Assembly: GCF_014084105.1 (NCBI RefSeq)
Contig: NZ_CP048289.1
Coordinates: forward strand, 5,589,922-5,653,921
Direction: 5' to 3'
Origin: Streptacidiphilus sp. P02-A3a
GTDB taxonomy: Bacteria > Actinomycetota > Actinomycetes > Streptomycetales > Streptomycetaceae
DNA length: 64,000 nucleotides
This document shows positions 18,309-27,587 of the stretch, piece by piece. Positions within the stretch are counted from its first letter, which is position 1; every line of letters starts with the position of its first letter. The notes under the pieces were generated by a model. The model was not told where the DNA came from. It saw only the letters and a program-made list of their open reading frames with translations, and made no database searches. Made by a program: the position numbers and the translations under genes.

Positions 18309-19219
18309 ACGGCCGGAGCGACGGCCACGGGAACGGCGGGGGCGGTGGCCGGGCGGTGGCGGTGGTCCGGCCCGGGCCGCTGACCACCATCCAGGACGGC
18401 GGGCGCGACGGCGTGGCCGCCCTCGGCGTGCCCCGGGCCGGGGCGCTGGACCAGCCCGCCCGGGCGCTGGCGAACCGGCTGGTCGGCAACGGCCCGGACG
18501 CCGCGGTGCTGGAGACCACCCTCGGCGGCGTGGCGCTGCGGGCGCTGGCGCCGCTGGTGGCGGCGGTCACCGGCGCGCCCTCGCCGGTACGGGTGGACGG
18601 GCGGCCCGGGGCCTGGGGCGCGCCGCTGCGGCTGGCCGCCGGGGCGCTGCTGGAGGTGGGCCCGGCCACCGACGGCGTCCGCGCCTATGTCGCCCTGGAC
18701 GGCGGGGTCGACCTGCCGCCGGTACTCGGCAGCCGCTCGGCCGACCTGCTGTCCGGGCTGGGCCCGCCGCCGCTGGCGGCCGGGCAGGTGCTGCCGCTGG
18801 GCGCGCCGGGCGGTGAGCCCGGCTGGATCGAGCCGCTGCCGCAGCCCGCGCCACCGGTGGAACTGCTGCTGCGGCTGGATCCGGGTCCGCGCGACGACTG
18901 GTTCGCCCCCGGCACCCTGGCGCTGCTGGCGGCGACGCGCTACACGGTCTCCCCGGCGAGCAACCGGATCGGGCTGCGGCTGCTGGGTACCCCGCTGCGG
19001 CGGCTGCCGGGGCGCGGCGAACTGCCGAGCGAGGGCATGGTGCTGGGGGCGGTGCAGGTACCGCCGGACGGGCTGCCGGTGGTGTTCCTGGCCGACCATC
19101 CGACCACCGGCGGCTACCCGGTGGTCGGCGTGGTCCCGGCCGCCGACCTGGCCGCCGCCGCCCAGGCCCGCCCGGGCACCCCCACCCGGTTCGCGGTGGC
19201 CACGCCCCGGCGGTCCTAG
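18305..19219 (+). CDS. pxpC: 5-oxoprolinase subunit C (KipA / carboxyltransferase-like)
   Basis: A protein of 304 residues beginning with GTG at 18305, overlapping the pxpB stop by four bases. A Gly-rich N-terminal tail precedes the conserved VVRPGPLTTIQDGGRDG, GVPRAGALDQPARALAN and later PSEGMVLGAVQVPPDGLPVV and DHPTTGGYPVVG motifs of the PxpC family. Acts with PxpB. It ends 48 bases before a convergent SGNH hydrolase gene. Confidence 0.93.
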   Translation: MNGRSDGHGNGGGGGRAVAVVRPGPLTTIQDGGRDGVAALGVPRAGALDQPARALANRLVGNGPDAAVLETTLGGVALRALAPLVAAVTGAPSPVRVDGRPGAWGAPLRLAAGALLEVGPATDGVRAYVALDGGVDLPPVLGSRSADLLSGLGPPPLAAGQVLPLGAPGGEPGWIEPLPQPAPPVELLLRLDPGPRDDWFAPGTLALLAATRYTVSPASNRIGLRLLGTPLRRLPGRGELPSEGMVLGAVQVPPDGLPVVFLADHPTTGGYPVVGVVPAADLAAAAQARPGTPTRFAVATPRRS

Positions 19220-19266
19220 GGCCGGGACAGCGGGCGGACGCGGGTGGGGACTGCCGACCGCGACGG

Positions 19267-20214
19267 TCAGCTGACGGCGCGCAGCGCGGGCCGGTCGCCG
19301 CGCTCCCAGCCGCGTTCCAGGGCCCGGAGCGCGGCGGCGGTCTCGGCGGCGGCGCGGTGGTCGAGCTCGGCGGTACCGCCCCGGCGGCGCTGCCGGGACT
19401 CCGCGGCGGCGAGCCGCAGCAGGTCGGGCAGCAGGTCGGTGCAGCGGTCCAGTACCCAGGCGGTGCCCTTGGTCGCCATCCACCGGGTCTGCGCGCCGCG
19501 CGTGGGTGGGGGGCCCTGCGGTTCGGCTCCGGGCGGCGGGCCGAGGGCGCTGCCGTCCGTCCGCAGCAGCCGGTGGAACTCGCGGGCCAGGGCGCGGTGC
19601 CCGCGTTCGGACGGGTGCAGCCGGTCCACGCTCCACATGCTCGGATCGTCCACCCAGGCGCTGTCGGCGATGTGGACATGGACGGCGTCGTGGCGCTCGG
19701 TGAGGGCGTGCACGACCTCGTTCACGCTCTGCATCCGGCGCGCGAGCGGGCGTGCGAGCGGGGCGGGCAGCCGCAGCATCCGTCCCGGGTCGGGCAGGCA
19801 GGCGGTCAGCAGCGTGGCGCCCTGCGCGGCCAGGGCCGCGAGCACGGCGTCCACGTTGGCGCTGACCGCGTGGATGTCGTAGCTGGCCCGCAACGTGTCG
19901 TTGGCGCCCACGACCACGGCCGCGACCTGCGGCCGGTGCCCGCGGGCGGCCGGGAGCTGCCGCCGCAGCACGTCCCCGGTCAGCGCCCCGCTCACGGCGA
20001 GGTTGCGCAGCTCGACCGCCCCCGGCTCGGGCCGCAGCCCGGCGGCGAGCAGCGCCGCCCAGCCGCGCCAGCCGCCGCCCGGCAGCGGGTCGCCCAGCCC
20101 CTCGGTGAGCGAGTCGCCCAGGGCCACCATCCGCAGGCCGCCCGGCGGCGGCACCGGCACGGGTCCGGACAGCGGCGGACCGGCCAGCACGAGGCCGTCG
20201 AAGGGCGCGGTCAC
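19267..20214 (-). CDS. SGNH/GDSL hydrolase, cytoplasmic
   Basis: A protein of 315 residues from a GTG at 20214 that overlaps the upstream glycosyltransferase stop by four bases. Block I is MVALGDSLTEGLGD, block III VVVGANDT, block V SVDRLHPSERGH: a complete Ser/Gly/Asn/His set. No signal peptide, so it acts inside the cell or at the inner face of the membrane. The last 100 residues are a less conserved helical extension. Coupling to two GT4 glycosyltransferases suggests it removes acyl groups from, or otherwise edits, a glycolipid or glycoside made by them (inference). Confidence 0.85.
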   Translation of the reverse strand: MTAPFDGLVLAGPPLSGPVPVPPPGGLRMVALGDSLTEGLGDPLPGGGWRGWAALLAAGLRPEPGAVELRNLAVSGALTGDVLRRQLPAARGHRPQVAAVVVGANDTLRASYDIHAVSANVDAVLAALAAQGATLLTACLPDPGRMLRLPAPLARPLARRMQSVNEVVHALTERHDAVHVHIADSAWVDDPSMWSVDRLHPSERGHRALAREFHRLLRTDGSALGPPPGAEPQGPPPTRGAQTRWMATKGTAWVLDRCTDLLPDLLRLAAAESRQRRRGGTAELDHRAAAETAAALRALERGWERGDRPALRAVS

Positions 20215-21479
20215 GGCCGGGCTCCCAGCGGTGCGAGATCGGCGCGCGGCACGGACACCGGGTTCGCGGCCCGGTGCGCGGCGAGGAAGGCGGCGGTGGC
20301 CCGGTCCCAGCCGTAGCGCTCGGCGCGGACGCGGGCCGCGCGGCGGCGTTCCGGCTCCGGCCGGGCGAGCAGCAGCTGGACCGCGTCGGCGAAGCCGGGA
20401 CCGGTGTCGGCCGCGGCCACGCCCGCGCCGCCGATGATCCCCGGCAGCGCCGAGGAGCGGCTGACGGCCACCGGCGTACCGCAGGCCAGGGCTTCCAGCG
20501 CGGCCAGGCCGAAGGTCTCGATCGGCCCGGGCGCCAGCGCCACGTCGGCCCCGGCCAGCAGCGCGGAGAGGGTGTCGGCACCGGTCAGGTGGCCCAGCCA
20601 GCGCACCGGCAGCCCCGCGCGCCCGGCGCGCGCCGCCAGCCGGGCCCGCAGCGGGCCGTCCCCGGCGACGGCGAGTACCGCGGGCACGCCCCGCGCGCGC
20701 AGCTCGGCGAGCGCGTCCAGGGCCCGTTCCGGGCGTTTCTCGGGCGACAGCCGCGAGCAGAGCACCAGCAGCACCTCGTCCGGCGCCGCGTAGCGGGCGC
20801 GGGCGGCCGGATCCCGGTGCCGGGGGTGGCGCTGCTCCAGATCGACCCCGAGCGGCGCGCGGACGATGTTGCGCGCCCCGATCCGCGCGAACTCCTCGGC
20901 GGCCCACTGGGTGGTGCAGATCACCGCCTGGTGGTCGCGGGCGGTGGCGGCGTTGAGCCGGTCGGCGGCCCGCCCGGCCAGCCGCTCGGACAGCCCCCAG
21001 GTGCGCAGCAGCCCGTCCAGGCTCTCGTGCGAGACCATCGCGGCCGGGACCCCGTGCCGCCGGGCCCAGTCGCCGGTCCAGCGCAGGGTGCTGCGGTCGG
21101 ACACCTCCAGCCGGTCCGGGCGCAGCTCGGCGAGCAGGTCGGCGACCGCCTGGCGGTCCAGCAGCACCCGGTAGCCGCCGGTGCCGGGGACGGTCCGCCC
21201 GGGCAGGGTGATCACCGTGCCCTGTTCGGTGTCCCGGTCGACCCGGGTCCGGCGCACCGGTCCGGGGACCACCAGTACCGGGCGGTGGCCCGCCGCCAGG
21301 TAGCCCGCGCCGAGGTGGCGCAGGGCGGTGCGCAGGCCGCCGGAGACGGGGGTGACGAAGTTGGCGAGCCGGACGATGGTCAGCCCGGCCGCCCCGGGTC
21401 TGGACGCCTCCGGTCTGGACGCCTCCGGTCGGGCTGCCTCGGGTTCGGCCGCCCCGGGTCCGGGCGCGGGGGCGTTCAC
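20211..21479 (-). CDS. GT4-family glycosyltransferase
   Basis: A protein of 422 residues starting with GTG 21479. The first 30 residues contain EASRP repeats encoded by 15-base DNA repeats, then a GT-B fold: IVRLANFVTPVSGGLRTAL at the acceptor side, CSRLSPEKRPERALDAL in the nucleotide-sugar domain, and the EX7E motif in ETFGLAALEALACGTPVAVS. Retaining GT4 enzymes often use GDP-mannose or UDP-sugars; the actual donor and acceptor are unknown. The gene overlaps both neighbours by four bases, so three proteins are made in step. Confidence 0.87.
   Translation of the reverse strand: MNAPAPGPGAAEPEAARPEASRPEASRPGAAGLTIVRLANFVTPVSGGLRTALRHLGAGYLAAGHRPVLVVPGPVRRTRVDRDTEQGTVITLPGRTVPGTGGYRVLLDRQAVADLLAELRPDRLEVSDRSTLRWTGDWARRHGVPAAMVSHESLDGLLRTWGLSERLAGRAADRLNAATARDHQAVICTTQWAAEEFARIGARNIVRAPLGVDLEQRHPRHRDPAARARYAAPDEVLLVLCSRLSPEKRPERALDALAELRARGVPAVLAVAGDGPLRARLAARAGRAGLPVRWLGHLTGADTLSALLAGADVALAPGPIETFGLAALEALACGTPVAVSRSSALPGIIGGAGVAAADTGPGFADAVQLLLARPEPERRRAARVRAERYGWDRATAAFLAAHRAANPVSVPRADLAPLGARP
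21397..21441. repeat. 15-base tandem repeat in glycosyltransferase N-terminus
   Basis: Two identical 15-base units (ggtctggacgcctcc at 21397-21411 and 21412-21426) and a third diverged copy up to 21441. On the minus strand they encode successive EASRP-type units of a disordered N-terminal tail, and could vary in copy number. Confidence 0.7.
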
Positions 21480-22654
21480 GCGGCGGCGCCGGTCTGCGTC
21501 AGCGGGGCGTCCGGGCGGCCCGTCGCGCGTTCGGCCAGGACCTCGCGGTAGTGGTCGAGCAGCTGGTCGCCGACCGACTCCCAGGTGCGGCCGACCACCT
21601 CGGTCCGGGCCGCCGCGCCGTAGCGGGCCCGGGTCAGCGGGTCCGCGGCCAGCGTGCCGACGGCGGCGGCCAGCGCCTGCGGGTCGCAGGGCGGCACCAG
21701 CAGCCCGGTGCGCAGGGGGTCGATCAGGTCGAGCGGGCCGCCGATCGCCGGGCCGATCACGGCGACGCCGCTGGCCATGGCCTCCTGGATGGTCTGGCAG
21801 AAGGTCTCCATCGGCCCGGTGTGCGCGAACACGTCCAGCGAGGCGTAGAGCGCGGCCAGCTCGTCGCCGCCGCGCGGGCCGAGGAACAGCGCCTCCGGCA
21901 GGGCCTGCCGCAGCGCCGGGGCGCTGGGACCGTCGCCGATCACCACCAGGGTGACCCCGGGCAGCGCGGCGACCCGCGCCAGCAGGTCCACCCGCTTCTC
22001 CGGGGCGAGCCGCCCGACGTAGCCGACCAGCAGACCGGTCTCCGGGTCGCTGCCGCCGGTGGCGAGCAGGCTGCGGCGCAGCTCCTCGTCCCGGTGGCGC
22101 GGGTCGAACCGGACCGAGTCGACGCCGCGCCGCCACAGCCGTACCCGGGGCACGCCGTGGGCGGTGAGGTCCTGTGCGGCCGGGGTGGACGGCGCCAGGG
22201 TCCGGTCGGCGGCGCGGTGGACGGTGCGGATCCGCCGCCAGGCGGCGGCCTCGCCGATGCCGCTGCCCGCCCGGTAGGCGCGGGCGTACCCGGCGAGGTC
22301 GGTCTGGTAGACGGCGACGGCGGGCAGCCCCAGCCGTTCGGCGGCGGCCATGGCCCGGGCGCCGAGGACGAAGGGGCTGGCGAGGTGGACGATGTCCGGG
22401 CGGTGCTCGGCGATCAGCTGGTCCAGCCGCCGGTGCGGCAGGGCCAGCCGGACCTGCGGGTAGCCGGGCAGCGAGAGGGCGGGCAGCCGGACCACGGGGC
22501 AGGGGTCGGCGGCGGTGGGCGGCGCGGCCGGGCTGGGCGCGATCACGAGCGGTTCGTGGCCGCGCCGCACCAGGTGCTCGGCGGTGCGCAGGACGGAGTG
22601 GGCGACGCCGTTGACATCCGGCGGGAAGGATTCGGTGACGATAGCGACACGCAT
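21476..22654 (-). CDS. GT4 glycosyltransferase, MgtA/PimB-like mannosyltransferase
   Basis: A protein of 392 residues starting at ATG 22654; the family-typical opening MRVAIVTESFPPDVNGVAHS begins there, though the frame is open 26 codons further up. The second domain has YVGRLAPEKRVDLLARVAALPG and METFCQTIQEAMASGVAVI, the EX7E region of GT4. The overall pattern is that of actinobacterial GDP-mannose-dependent alpha-mannosyltransferases acting on membrane lipids. First gene of a coupled set with a second GT4 and an SGNH hydrolase. No membrane segments; probably associates with the inner face of the membrane. Confidence 0.87.
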   Translation of the reverse strand: MRVAIVTESFPPDVNGVAHSVLRTAEHLVRRGHEPLVIAPSPAAPPTAADPCPVVRLPALSLPGYPQVRLALPHRRLDQLIAEHRPDIVHLASPFVLGARAMAAAERLGLPAVAVYQTDLAGYARAYRAGSGIGEAAAWRRIRTVHRAADRTLAPSTPAAQDLTAHGVPRVRLWRRGVDSVRFDPRHRDEELRRSLLATGGSDPETGLLVGYVGRLAPEKRVDLLARVAALPGVTLVVIGDGPSAPALRQALPEALFLGPRGGDELAALYASLDVFAHTGPMETFCQTIQEAMASGVAVIGPAIGGPLDLIDPLRTGLLVPPCDPQALAAAVGTLAADPLTRARYGAAARTEVVGRTWESVGDQLLDHYREVLAERATGRPDAPLTQTGAAA

Positions 22655-22843
22655 GTCTGCGTTATTCCGAGGCGCGGGGTGCGCCCGGCCACCGGAATCT
22701 GTCGAACTGACGAACGTCGCCCTAACCCTCACCGCAGCCGTTCGGAGCCGGTGCGGACGCCCGGGAGCAGCGGGTCGCGCGGGGCTGCCGGGGCGGCCCG
22801 GACGGGGCCGGTCGGGCCCCGCTCGCGGCGGGCGGCCGGGTGC

Positions 22844-24256
22844 TCAGCCGGAGCTCAGCCGCCCCCGGACGGCGGCGTGGACCTCCGCCTCCTCGCCCGG
22901 GTCGGCGGCGAGCCTGCGCAGCCGGTCCAGGACCTTGCCGTCGCCTTTGGTCAGCACATGGCGGGCGGCCAGCTCGCGGGTGGCCTCCTCGCAGTCCCAC
23001 AGGCACTCGACGGCCGCGCCGGTCGGGAAGCAGGGATCCAGTCCGGACAGGCTGCGGGCGGCGCTGCCGCGCAGCTGCGAGCTGCTGGTCTCGGCGTAGA
23101 TGTGGCGCAGTACCGGGACGGCGGTGGTGGCCGCCAGCCGTCCGACGCCCTCCACCAGTACCGCCAGCCCCTCGCCGTCGACGCCGTCGGTGAAGATGCC
23201 CCGGCGCAGCGCGGCGACCACCAGCGGTCCGTCGGCGGGCTGGCCGACCGCTGCCAGCAGTCGGCCGGCGGCGTCGGCCAGCGGGCCGCCCTCGGGGTCG
23301 GCGGCCCAGACCCGGGCGCGTTCGGTGATCCGCGCGCCGCGCATCCGGGCCAGCGCGCCGAGGGCGAAGGCCGCGGTGCGGTGCGAGGTGTCGGCGGCGG
23401 CCAGTTCGACCAGGTCGGGGGCGCACTCGTCGTCGTGGTCGACCAGGTGCCGCAGCGCGGCGCAGCGCGCGCCGTCCTGGGCGGAGGTGGCGGCTTCCAG
23501 CAGCAGCGGCCGGTCCGCCGGGGCGGCCACCGCGGCCAGGCAGCGGGCGGCGGCGGCGACCCGGCGCTCGAAGACGTCCTGCGGGGTCGGGCCCTGCTCG
23601 TCGGCCCAGGCGAGGACGGCGGGGGTGCTCCAGGCGGGGGCGGTCGCGGAGCGGTCGAGCTGGCGCTGCCACAGGTCGAAGGGCGCCTGCTCGGTGGCCG
23701 CGGCGACCCGGGGGTGGGTCAGCGCCCACAGGTGCCAGGGGCGCGGCTCGTAGGCCTCGCGGACGGCGGCCCGCAGCGCGGCGTCGCCCTCGGGTCCGGG
23801 GGCGAACCGGGCGAGCACCGGGGTGGCCAGGTCGCGCAGCGCCTCGTCGTCGTCCCACAGCGCCAGCTCGTCCAGGGCCCAGGCCCAGTTGCTGCCGACG
23901 GCGGCGTAGCGGCGGAGCAGCAGCAGGGCGTCCCGGCGGCCGTAGCCCGCCAGCCGCCCGAGGACGGCGAGGGCCAGGCCGGTGCGGCACTCGTGCTCGT
24001 CCAGCATGTCCTCGACCTGGAGCAGGTGCTCCTCCAGGCCCTGGAGCGGAGCCTCCAGCTCCATGTACAGGCGGGCGTAGTACAGCGAACGGTTCTCCAC
24101 CTGCCAGTCCCGCCGGGGGTCGCAGGTGACGCAGTGCTCCAGAGCGGCGAGAGCATCGGCGCGCTCTGCCGCCAGAGCGTGCAGGGTGCCGTCCCCCCGG
24201 CCCCGCTGGAGCAGGCCGAGGAGGGAGGCGCTGGGCGCTATCGCGGGCTCGAACAT
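22844..24256 (-). CDS. HEAT-repeat protein
   Basis: A protein of 470 residues beginning MFEPAIAPSASLLGLL at 24256; the frame is open further up but the extension looks like shadow sequence. Repeated helical pairs rich in Ala, Leu and Asp (for example ATSAQDGARCAALRHLVDHDD and GSAARSLSGLDPC) fit a HEAT-type superhelix from about residue 200 to the end. The N-terminal 130 residues have a conserved-looking CDPRRDWQVENRSLYYARL segment. No catalytic motif, signal or membrane segment. Such proteins are usually scaffolds; nothing ties it to its neighbours. Confidence 0.75.
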   Translation of the reverse strand: MFEPAIAPSASLLGLLQRGRGDGTLHALAAERADALAALEHCVTCDPRRDWQVENRSLYYARLYMELEAPLQGLEEHLLQVEDMLDEHECRTGLALAVLGRLAGYGRRDALLLLRRYAAVGSNWAWALDELALWDDDEALRDLATPVLARFAPGPEGDAALRAAVREAYEPRPWHLWALTHPRVAAATEQAPFDLWQRQLDRSATAPAWSTPAVLAWADEQGPTPQDVFERRVAAAARCLAAVAAPADRPLLLEAATSAQDGARCAALRHLVDHDDECAPDLVELAAADTSHRTAAFALGALARMRGARITERARVWAADPEGGPLADAAGRLLAAVGQPADGPLVVAALRRGIFTDGVDGEGLAVLVEGVGRLAATTAVPVLRHIYAETSSSQLRGSAARSLSGLDPCFPTGAAVECLWDCEEATRELAARHVLTKGDGKVLDRLRRLAADPGEEAEVHAAVRGRLSSG

Positions 24257-24496
24257 GAGGTCAGCATCCGTTGCGGCGGTCCTGGTGGCAAAGGGATTTT
24301 CCGTGCAGCCGGTGCGGCGGGGCCTCCCGATGGGGGTGCCGTCGCCGACTGGCGGGGTCCGCGACGGTGGCCGCGGACGGATTGTGACACCGGCCGACGG
24401 TCGCCCGCCAGCCGGAAGCACGGAATGGTACCGTCCGCACGCGCGGACGTGCACCTTTGACACGAGGGGGCCGGGCCGTGCGGGACGCGGCCGGGG

Positions 24497-25990
24497 TCAC
24501 ACCAGCCGCGGCGCGACGGGGCGGGGCAGGGCTCGGCGGATGTCGGCACGCAGCGCCCGCACTTCGCTCAACTGTTCGTAGGACTCGGAGAGTCGGTACA
24601 TCTCCCGGAGCCGGTCCCAGGTCCGGTGCGAGGACATCTCGCGGGTCGAGCTGAGGGCCATCCGGGCGAAGGTGTCGGCCCGGTCCGGCTGCCGCGCCAG
24701 GTACGAGGCCGAGGCCATGGACAGGTAGTCGAACAGCTTCGACCGGTCGTAGCCGTCCCCGCGCAGGTCGATCGCCTGCTGGGCGTGCGCCTGGGCCAGC
24801 GGCGCGGCCGAGGCGTCGTGCTCGGCCAGGGTCCGGTAGGTCAGCGCCTCCATGCCGTGCAGGTCGGCCCGGTCGAAGAACTGGAGCCAACTGGGCCCCG
24901 GCTCACCGGAGTCCTGGGCGAACAGGTCCTCCGCCTCGCCCAGGGTGCGCCGGGTGGCCTGCGAGCGCCCCATCGAGGCGTACGCCCACGCCTCGACCGT
25001 GCGCAGCATCGCGCTGGTGCGCGGCAGCACCGGTTCGCCGGTGCTGATGTCGGCGACCCGCAGCAGGTCCAGCGCGTCCACCGGGCGGCCGAGGTGCACC
25101 ATCTGCCGGGCGGCGCGGGACAGCGCCTCGCCCGCCCGGGGCTTGTCCCCGGCCTGGCGGGCCGCGTTCACCGCCATCACGAAGTACCGCTGGGCGGTGG
25201 GCTCCAGGCCGACGTCGTGGGACATCCACCCGGCGAGCACCGACAGGTTGGCCGCGACCCCCCACAGCCGTCTGGACAGCGCCTCGGGGTGACTGTAGGT
25301 CAGCATGCCGCCGACCTCGTTGAGTTGGCCGATCACAGCCTTGCGCTGGAGTCCGCCGCCGCGTCTCGCGTCCCAGGCCCGGAACACGTCCACGGAGGAC
25401 TCCAGCGCCTCCACCTCGTCCAGGCCGACCGGCCCGGCGTCGTAGAAGTCGTCGGCGGGCAGGGTGGCCGCGCCCGGGCGGCGCACCGCCGCGCCCGAGT
25501 CCCCGGCCGCGTGGCTGCCGCGCCACTCGTTGCCGGTCATCCAGTCGTACAGGGGGCCGGCGATGGCGGAGCCCGCCGCGAGGGCGGTGCTCGCCCCGAT
25601 CAGTCCGCGTCTGTTGAGCATGAGGTCCATTCCCGTGAACTCGGTGAGGGCCTCCGCGGCTTGCTGCGGTTCCAGCGGCGGATCGTCCGACGCGGGGTCA
25701 CCACCGCGTCCTGCGAGCGAACCTGGCTGCCGGTGCCGCTGGAACCCGAGGTCCTCAGTGGTGACGACACGGCCGAGTTGCTCGGTGAACAGGGCGGCCA
25801 GCACCCTCGGCACCGGATCGCGCGGGGTCTCCCCCCGGTCGATCCAGCGGCGCACCCGCGAGGTGTCGGTCGACAGCTGCTGCTGCCCGGCCGCCGCACC
25901 GCGCCGGTTGACCAGTCGCGCCAGCTCGCCCTTCGACCAGCCCGTGAGGGCGAACAGGTCGGCGAACTGGGTGTTGGGTCCTCTGCTCAC
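24497..25990 (-). CDS. nsdA: NsdA-like XRE/TPR transcriptional regulator
   Basis: A protein of 497 residues. The N-terminus has a DNA-binding region with FALTGWSKGELARLVNRRG and STDTSRVRRWIDRGETPRDPVPRVLAALF, the pattern of NsdA, a negative regulator of sporulation and antibiotic production in Streptomyces. A twin-arginine-like or membrane-type stretch (LNRRGLIGASTALAAGSAIAG) follows near 125. The C-terminal 350 residues are TPR-like helices (ALTYRTLAEHDASAAPLAQAHAQQAID). GTG start with GGGGG upstream. Streptomycetes hold several paralogues, so this may be a paralogue rather than NsdA itself. Confidence 0.75.
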   Translation of the reverse strand: MSRGPNTQFADLFALTGWSKGELARLVNRRGAAAGQQQLSTDTSRVRRWIDRGETPRDPVPRVLAALFTEQLGRVVTTEDLGFQRHRQPGSLAGRGGDPASDDPPLEPQQAAEALTEFTGMDLMLNRRGLIGASTALAAGSAIAGPLYDWMTGNEWRGSHAAGDSGAAVRRPGAATLPADDFYDAGPVGLDEVEALESSVDVFRAWDARRGGGLQRKAVIGQLNEVGGMLTYSHPEALSRRLWGVAANLSVLAGWMSHDVGLEPTAQRYFVMAVNAARQAGDKPRAGEALSRAARQMVHLGRPVDALDLLRVADISTGEPVLPRTSAMLRTVEAWAYASMGRSQATRRTLGEAEDLFAQDSGEPGPSWLQFFDRADLHGMEALTYRTLAEHDASAAPLAQAHAQQAIDLRGDGYDRSKLFDYLSMASASYLARQPDRADTFARMALSSTREMSSHRTWDRLREMYRLSESYEQLSEVRALRADIRRALPRPVAPRLV

Positions 25991-26031
25991 GTCAAGCCCC
26001 CAGGTTCCTCGGCTGCTCCGAGGCTAGCCAA

Positions 26032-26080
26032 CTGGCATGTGCCAGGCGAGCATTCGCCAGGGTTCGCCAGGGTCCGCCAG
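26032..26080. promoter_or_regulatory. palindrome plus 10-base repeats in the nsdA/phosphotransferase divergent region
   Basis: This lies in the 381-base gap between two divergent genes. CTGGCATGTGCCAG (26032-26045) has 6-base inverted arms. It is followed by three 10-base units ending in cgccag (26051-26060, 26061-26070, 26071-26080), which puts each repeat on the same face of the helix. It starts 42 bases upstream of the nsdA-like start. A cooperative repressor site, possibly for the NsdA-like protein, is an inference. I see no gene in the rest of the gap. Confidence 0.45.
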
Positions 26081-26371
26081 CTGATGCGCCACGAACAATC
26101 TGGTGTCAGGTAGGAACGCGCCACTTCGCCCCTGGTACGAGCGGTGATCCCGGGCAGGACCCGGGTTCCCCGAACGGCCCGGGGGTGTGGCGCAAGGGGT
26201 GGCGCGGTACCAGCGAGACGCCAGGGACCGCCCCGGTCCACGCACTCCCCAGGGTGCGCGGGCCGGGGCCGACCGAACGGCTCGCCGCCCGCGCCACTCC
26301 CACCCCCACACGCGGCGGGCCCCCCGGCCCCGCCGGCGGCAGCCCGCCAAGGAAGGGATCAGGAACACCTC

Positions 26372-27523
26372 ATGTACTCTCCCTCGCTCTCCCCGACGTC
26401 CGCTCCGGCCGGACGGGTGTCCCCCACGCGCCACCGCCCCGGCGGCGGGACCGACCCCCGGATCGACCCGCGACCCGAGCTGCGTCCGCGCGAGGGCTAC
26501 GGCCAGCAGCAGCTGCGCGCGGTGCCCGCGCGCGGCGGGGTGCCGACCGTCCCGCGCCGGATGGTGCTGCCGCAGGCCGCCCCCGGCGGGCCCGCGCTGG
26601 ACGGCTCGGCCGAGCGCTCCCCGGCACTGCGGGCGGCCCTCGCGGACATCGCCCGGACCTACCCGGCGTTCACCCCCCGGCAGCTGCTCCGCGAGGACGG
26701 GCGGCACATCCTGGTGGCCGGGACCGCCGGGCGCACCCCGGTCGTCGCCAAGTGCCTCGTGCAGCACGGCGTTCCGGCCCGGCAGGCGACCCGGGACGCG
26801 CTGGAGGACGCCGAGCTGTTCCGCCGCGAGATCGCCGCCTACCGTGCCTTCGTCCGGCACCGGCCCCCGGCCCGGCTGCCCAAGCTGGTGGCCGCCGACA
26901 CCGAGCGCTGCGTGCTGCTGCTGGAGCGGATCCCCGGACGCCCGGCGTCCCGCGAGCGGCACCCGGTGAACACCCCGGCCCCGGGCGAGGTCCGGGCGAT
27001 CCTGGGCGCGGTCCGCTCGCTCAACCTGTGGCGTCCCCCGGCCGGTACCTTCGATCGTCCGCTGGACTACCAGCGCGAGGTCGCCCGCTACCACGCCCTG
27101 GGGCTGCTGACCGACCGCGACGCGGGCGACCTACAGCAGCTGCTGCACGGACTGGCGCACACCGCCCGGCAGTTCTGCCACGGCGACGCGCTGCTGGAGA
27201 ACATGGTGCTGGCGCCGTCCGGACCGGTGCTGGTCGACTGGGAGCAGGCCGGCTGGTACCTGCCCGGCTACGACCTGGCGCTGCTGTGGACGGTCCTGTC
27301 CGGCGACACCGCCGCCCGCCGCCAGATCAGCCAGGTGGCCCAGGCCTCCGGGACGCTGCCCCGCGACGCCTTCCTGGTGAACCTGCTGCTGGTGCTGATG
27401 CGCGAACTGCGGCGGCACGACGTTCCCGGGGCCGGGGAGGAGCAGCGGATACTGATTCGCCGACTGCACGAGGACGCGGCGATGGCCCGGCGAGCGGTCC
27501 GCGCGGCGGTCGGGACCCGGTAG
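26372..27523 (+). CDS. phosphotransferase-fold (APH-like) protein
   Basis: A protein of 383 residues. The start ATG 26372 is preceded by purine-rich AAGGAAGGGATCAGGA. The first 90 residues are Pro/Arg-rich and probably disordered. The kinase-like fold follows: VVAKCLVQ for the ATP-binding Lys, then the catalytic loop HGDALLEN at 270-277 and metal-binding DWE at 289-291. All key residues for phosphoryl transfer are present. The family includes aminoglycoside, choline, homoserine and macrolide kinases; nothing here shows the substrate, and I see no reason to call it resistance. Divergent from the NsdA-like gene. Confidence 0.8.
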   Translation: MYSPSLSPTSAPAGRVSPTRHRPGGGTDPRIDPRPELRPREGYGQQQLRAVPARGGVPTVPRRMVLPQAAPGGPALDGSAERSPALRAALADIARTYPAFTPRQLLREDGRHILVAGTAGRTPVVAKCLVQHGVPARQATRDALEDAELFRREIAAYRAFVRHRPPARLPKLVAADTERCVLLLERIPGRPASRERHPVNTPAPGEVRAILGAVRSLNLWRPPAGTFDRPLDYQREVARYHALGLLTDRDAGDLQQLLHGLAHTARQFCHGDALLENMVLAPSGPVLVDWEQAGWYLPGYDLALLWTVLSGDTAARRQISQVAQASGTLPRDAFLVNLLLVLMRELRRHDVPGAGEEQRILIRRLHEDAAMARRAVRAAVGTR

Positions 27524-27553
27524 CGGCAGAGCGGCCACCGGTCCGCGGGCTCC

Positions 27554-27576
27554 GGCCCGGGCACTGCGCCCGGGCC
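27554..27576. terminator. bidirectional terminator hairpin
   Basis: GGCCCGGGC (27554-27562) and GCCCGGGCC (27568-27576) form a perfect 9-base-pair stem with a 5-base loop, between the convergent phosphotransferase gene and the next minus-strand gene. Confidence 0.7.
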
Positions 27577-27587
27577 CGCCGCCCCGG

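Noticed and set aside
26372-27523. Aminoglycoside resistance gene
   Set aside because: The kinase-fold motifs are real, but the family is broad and nothing points to antibiotic substrates.
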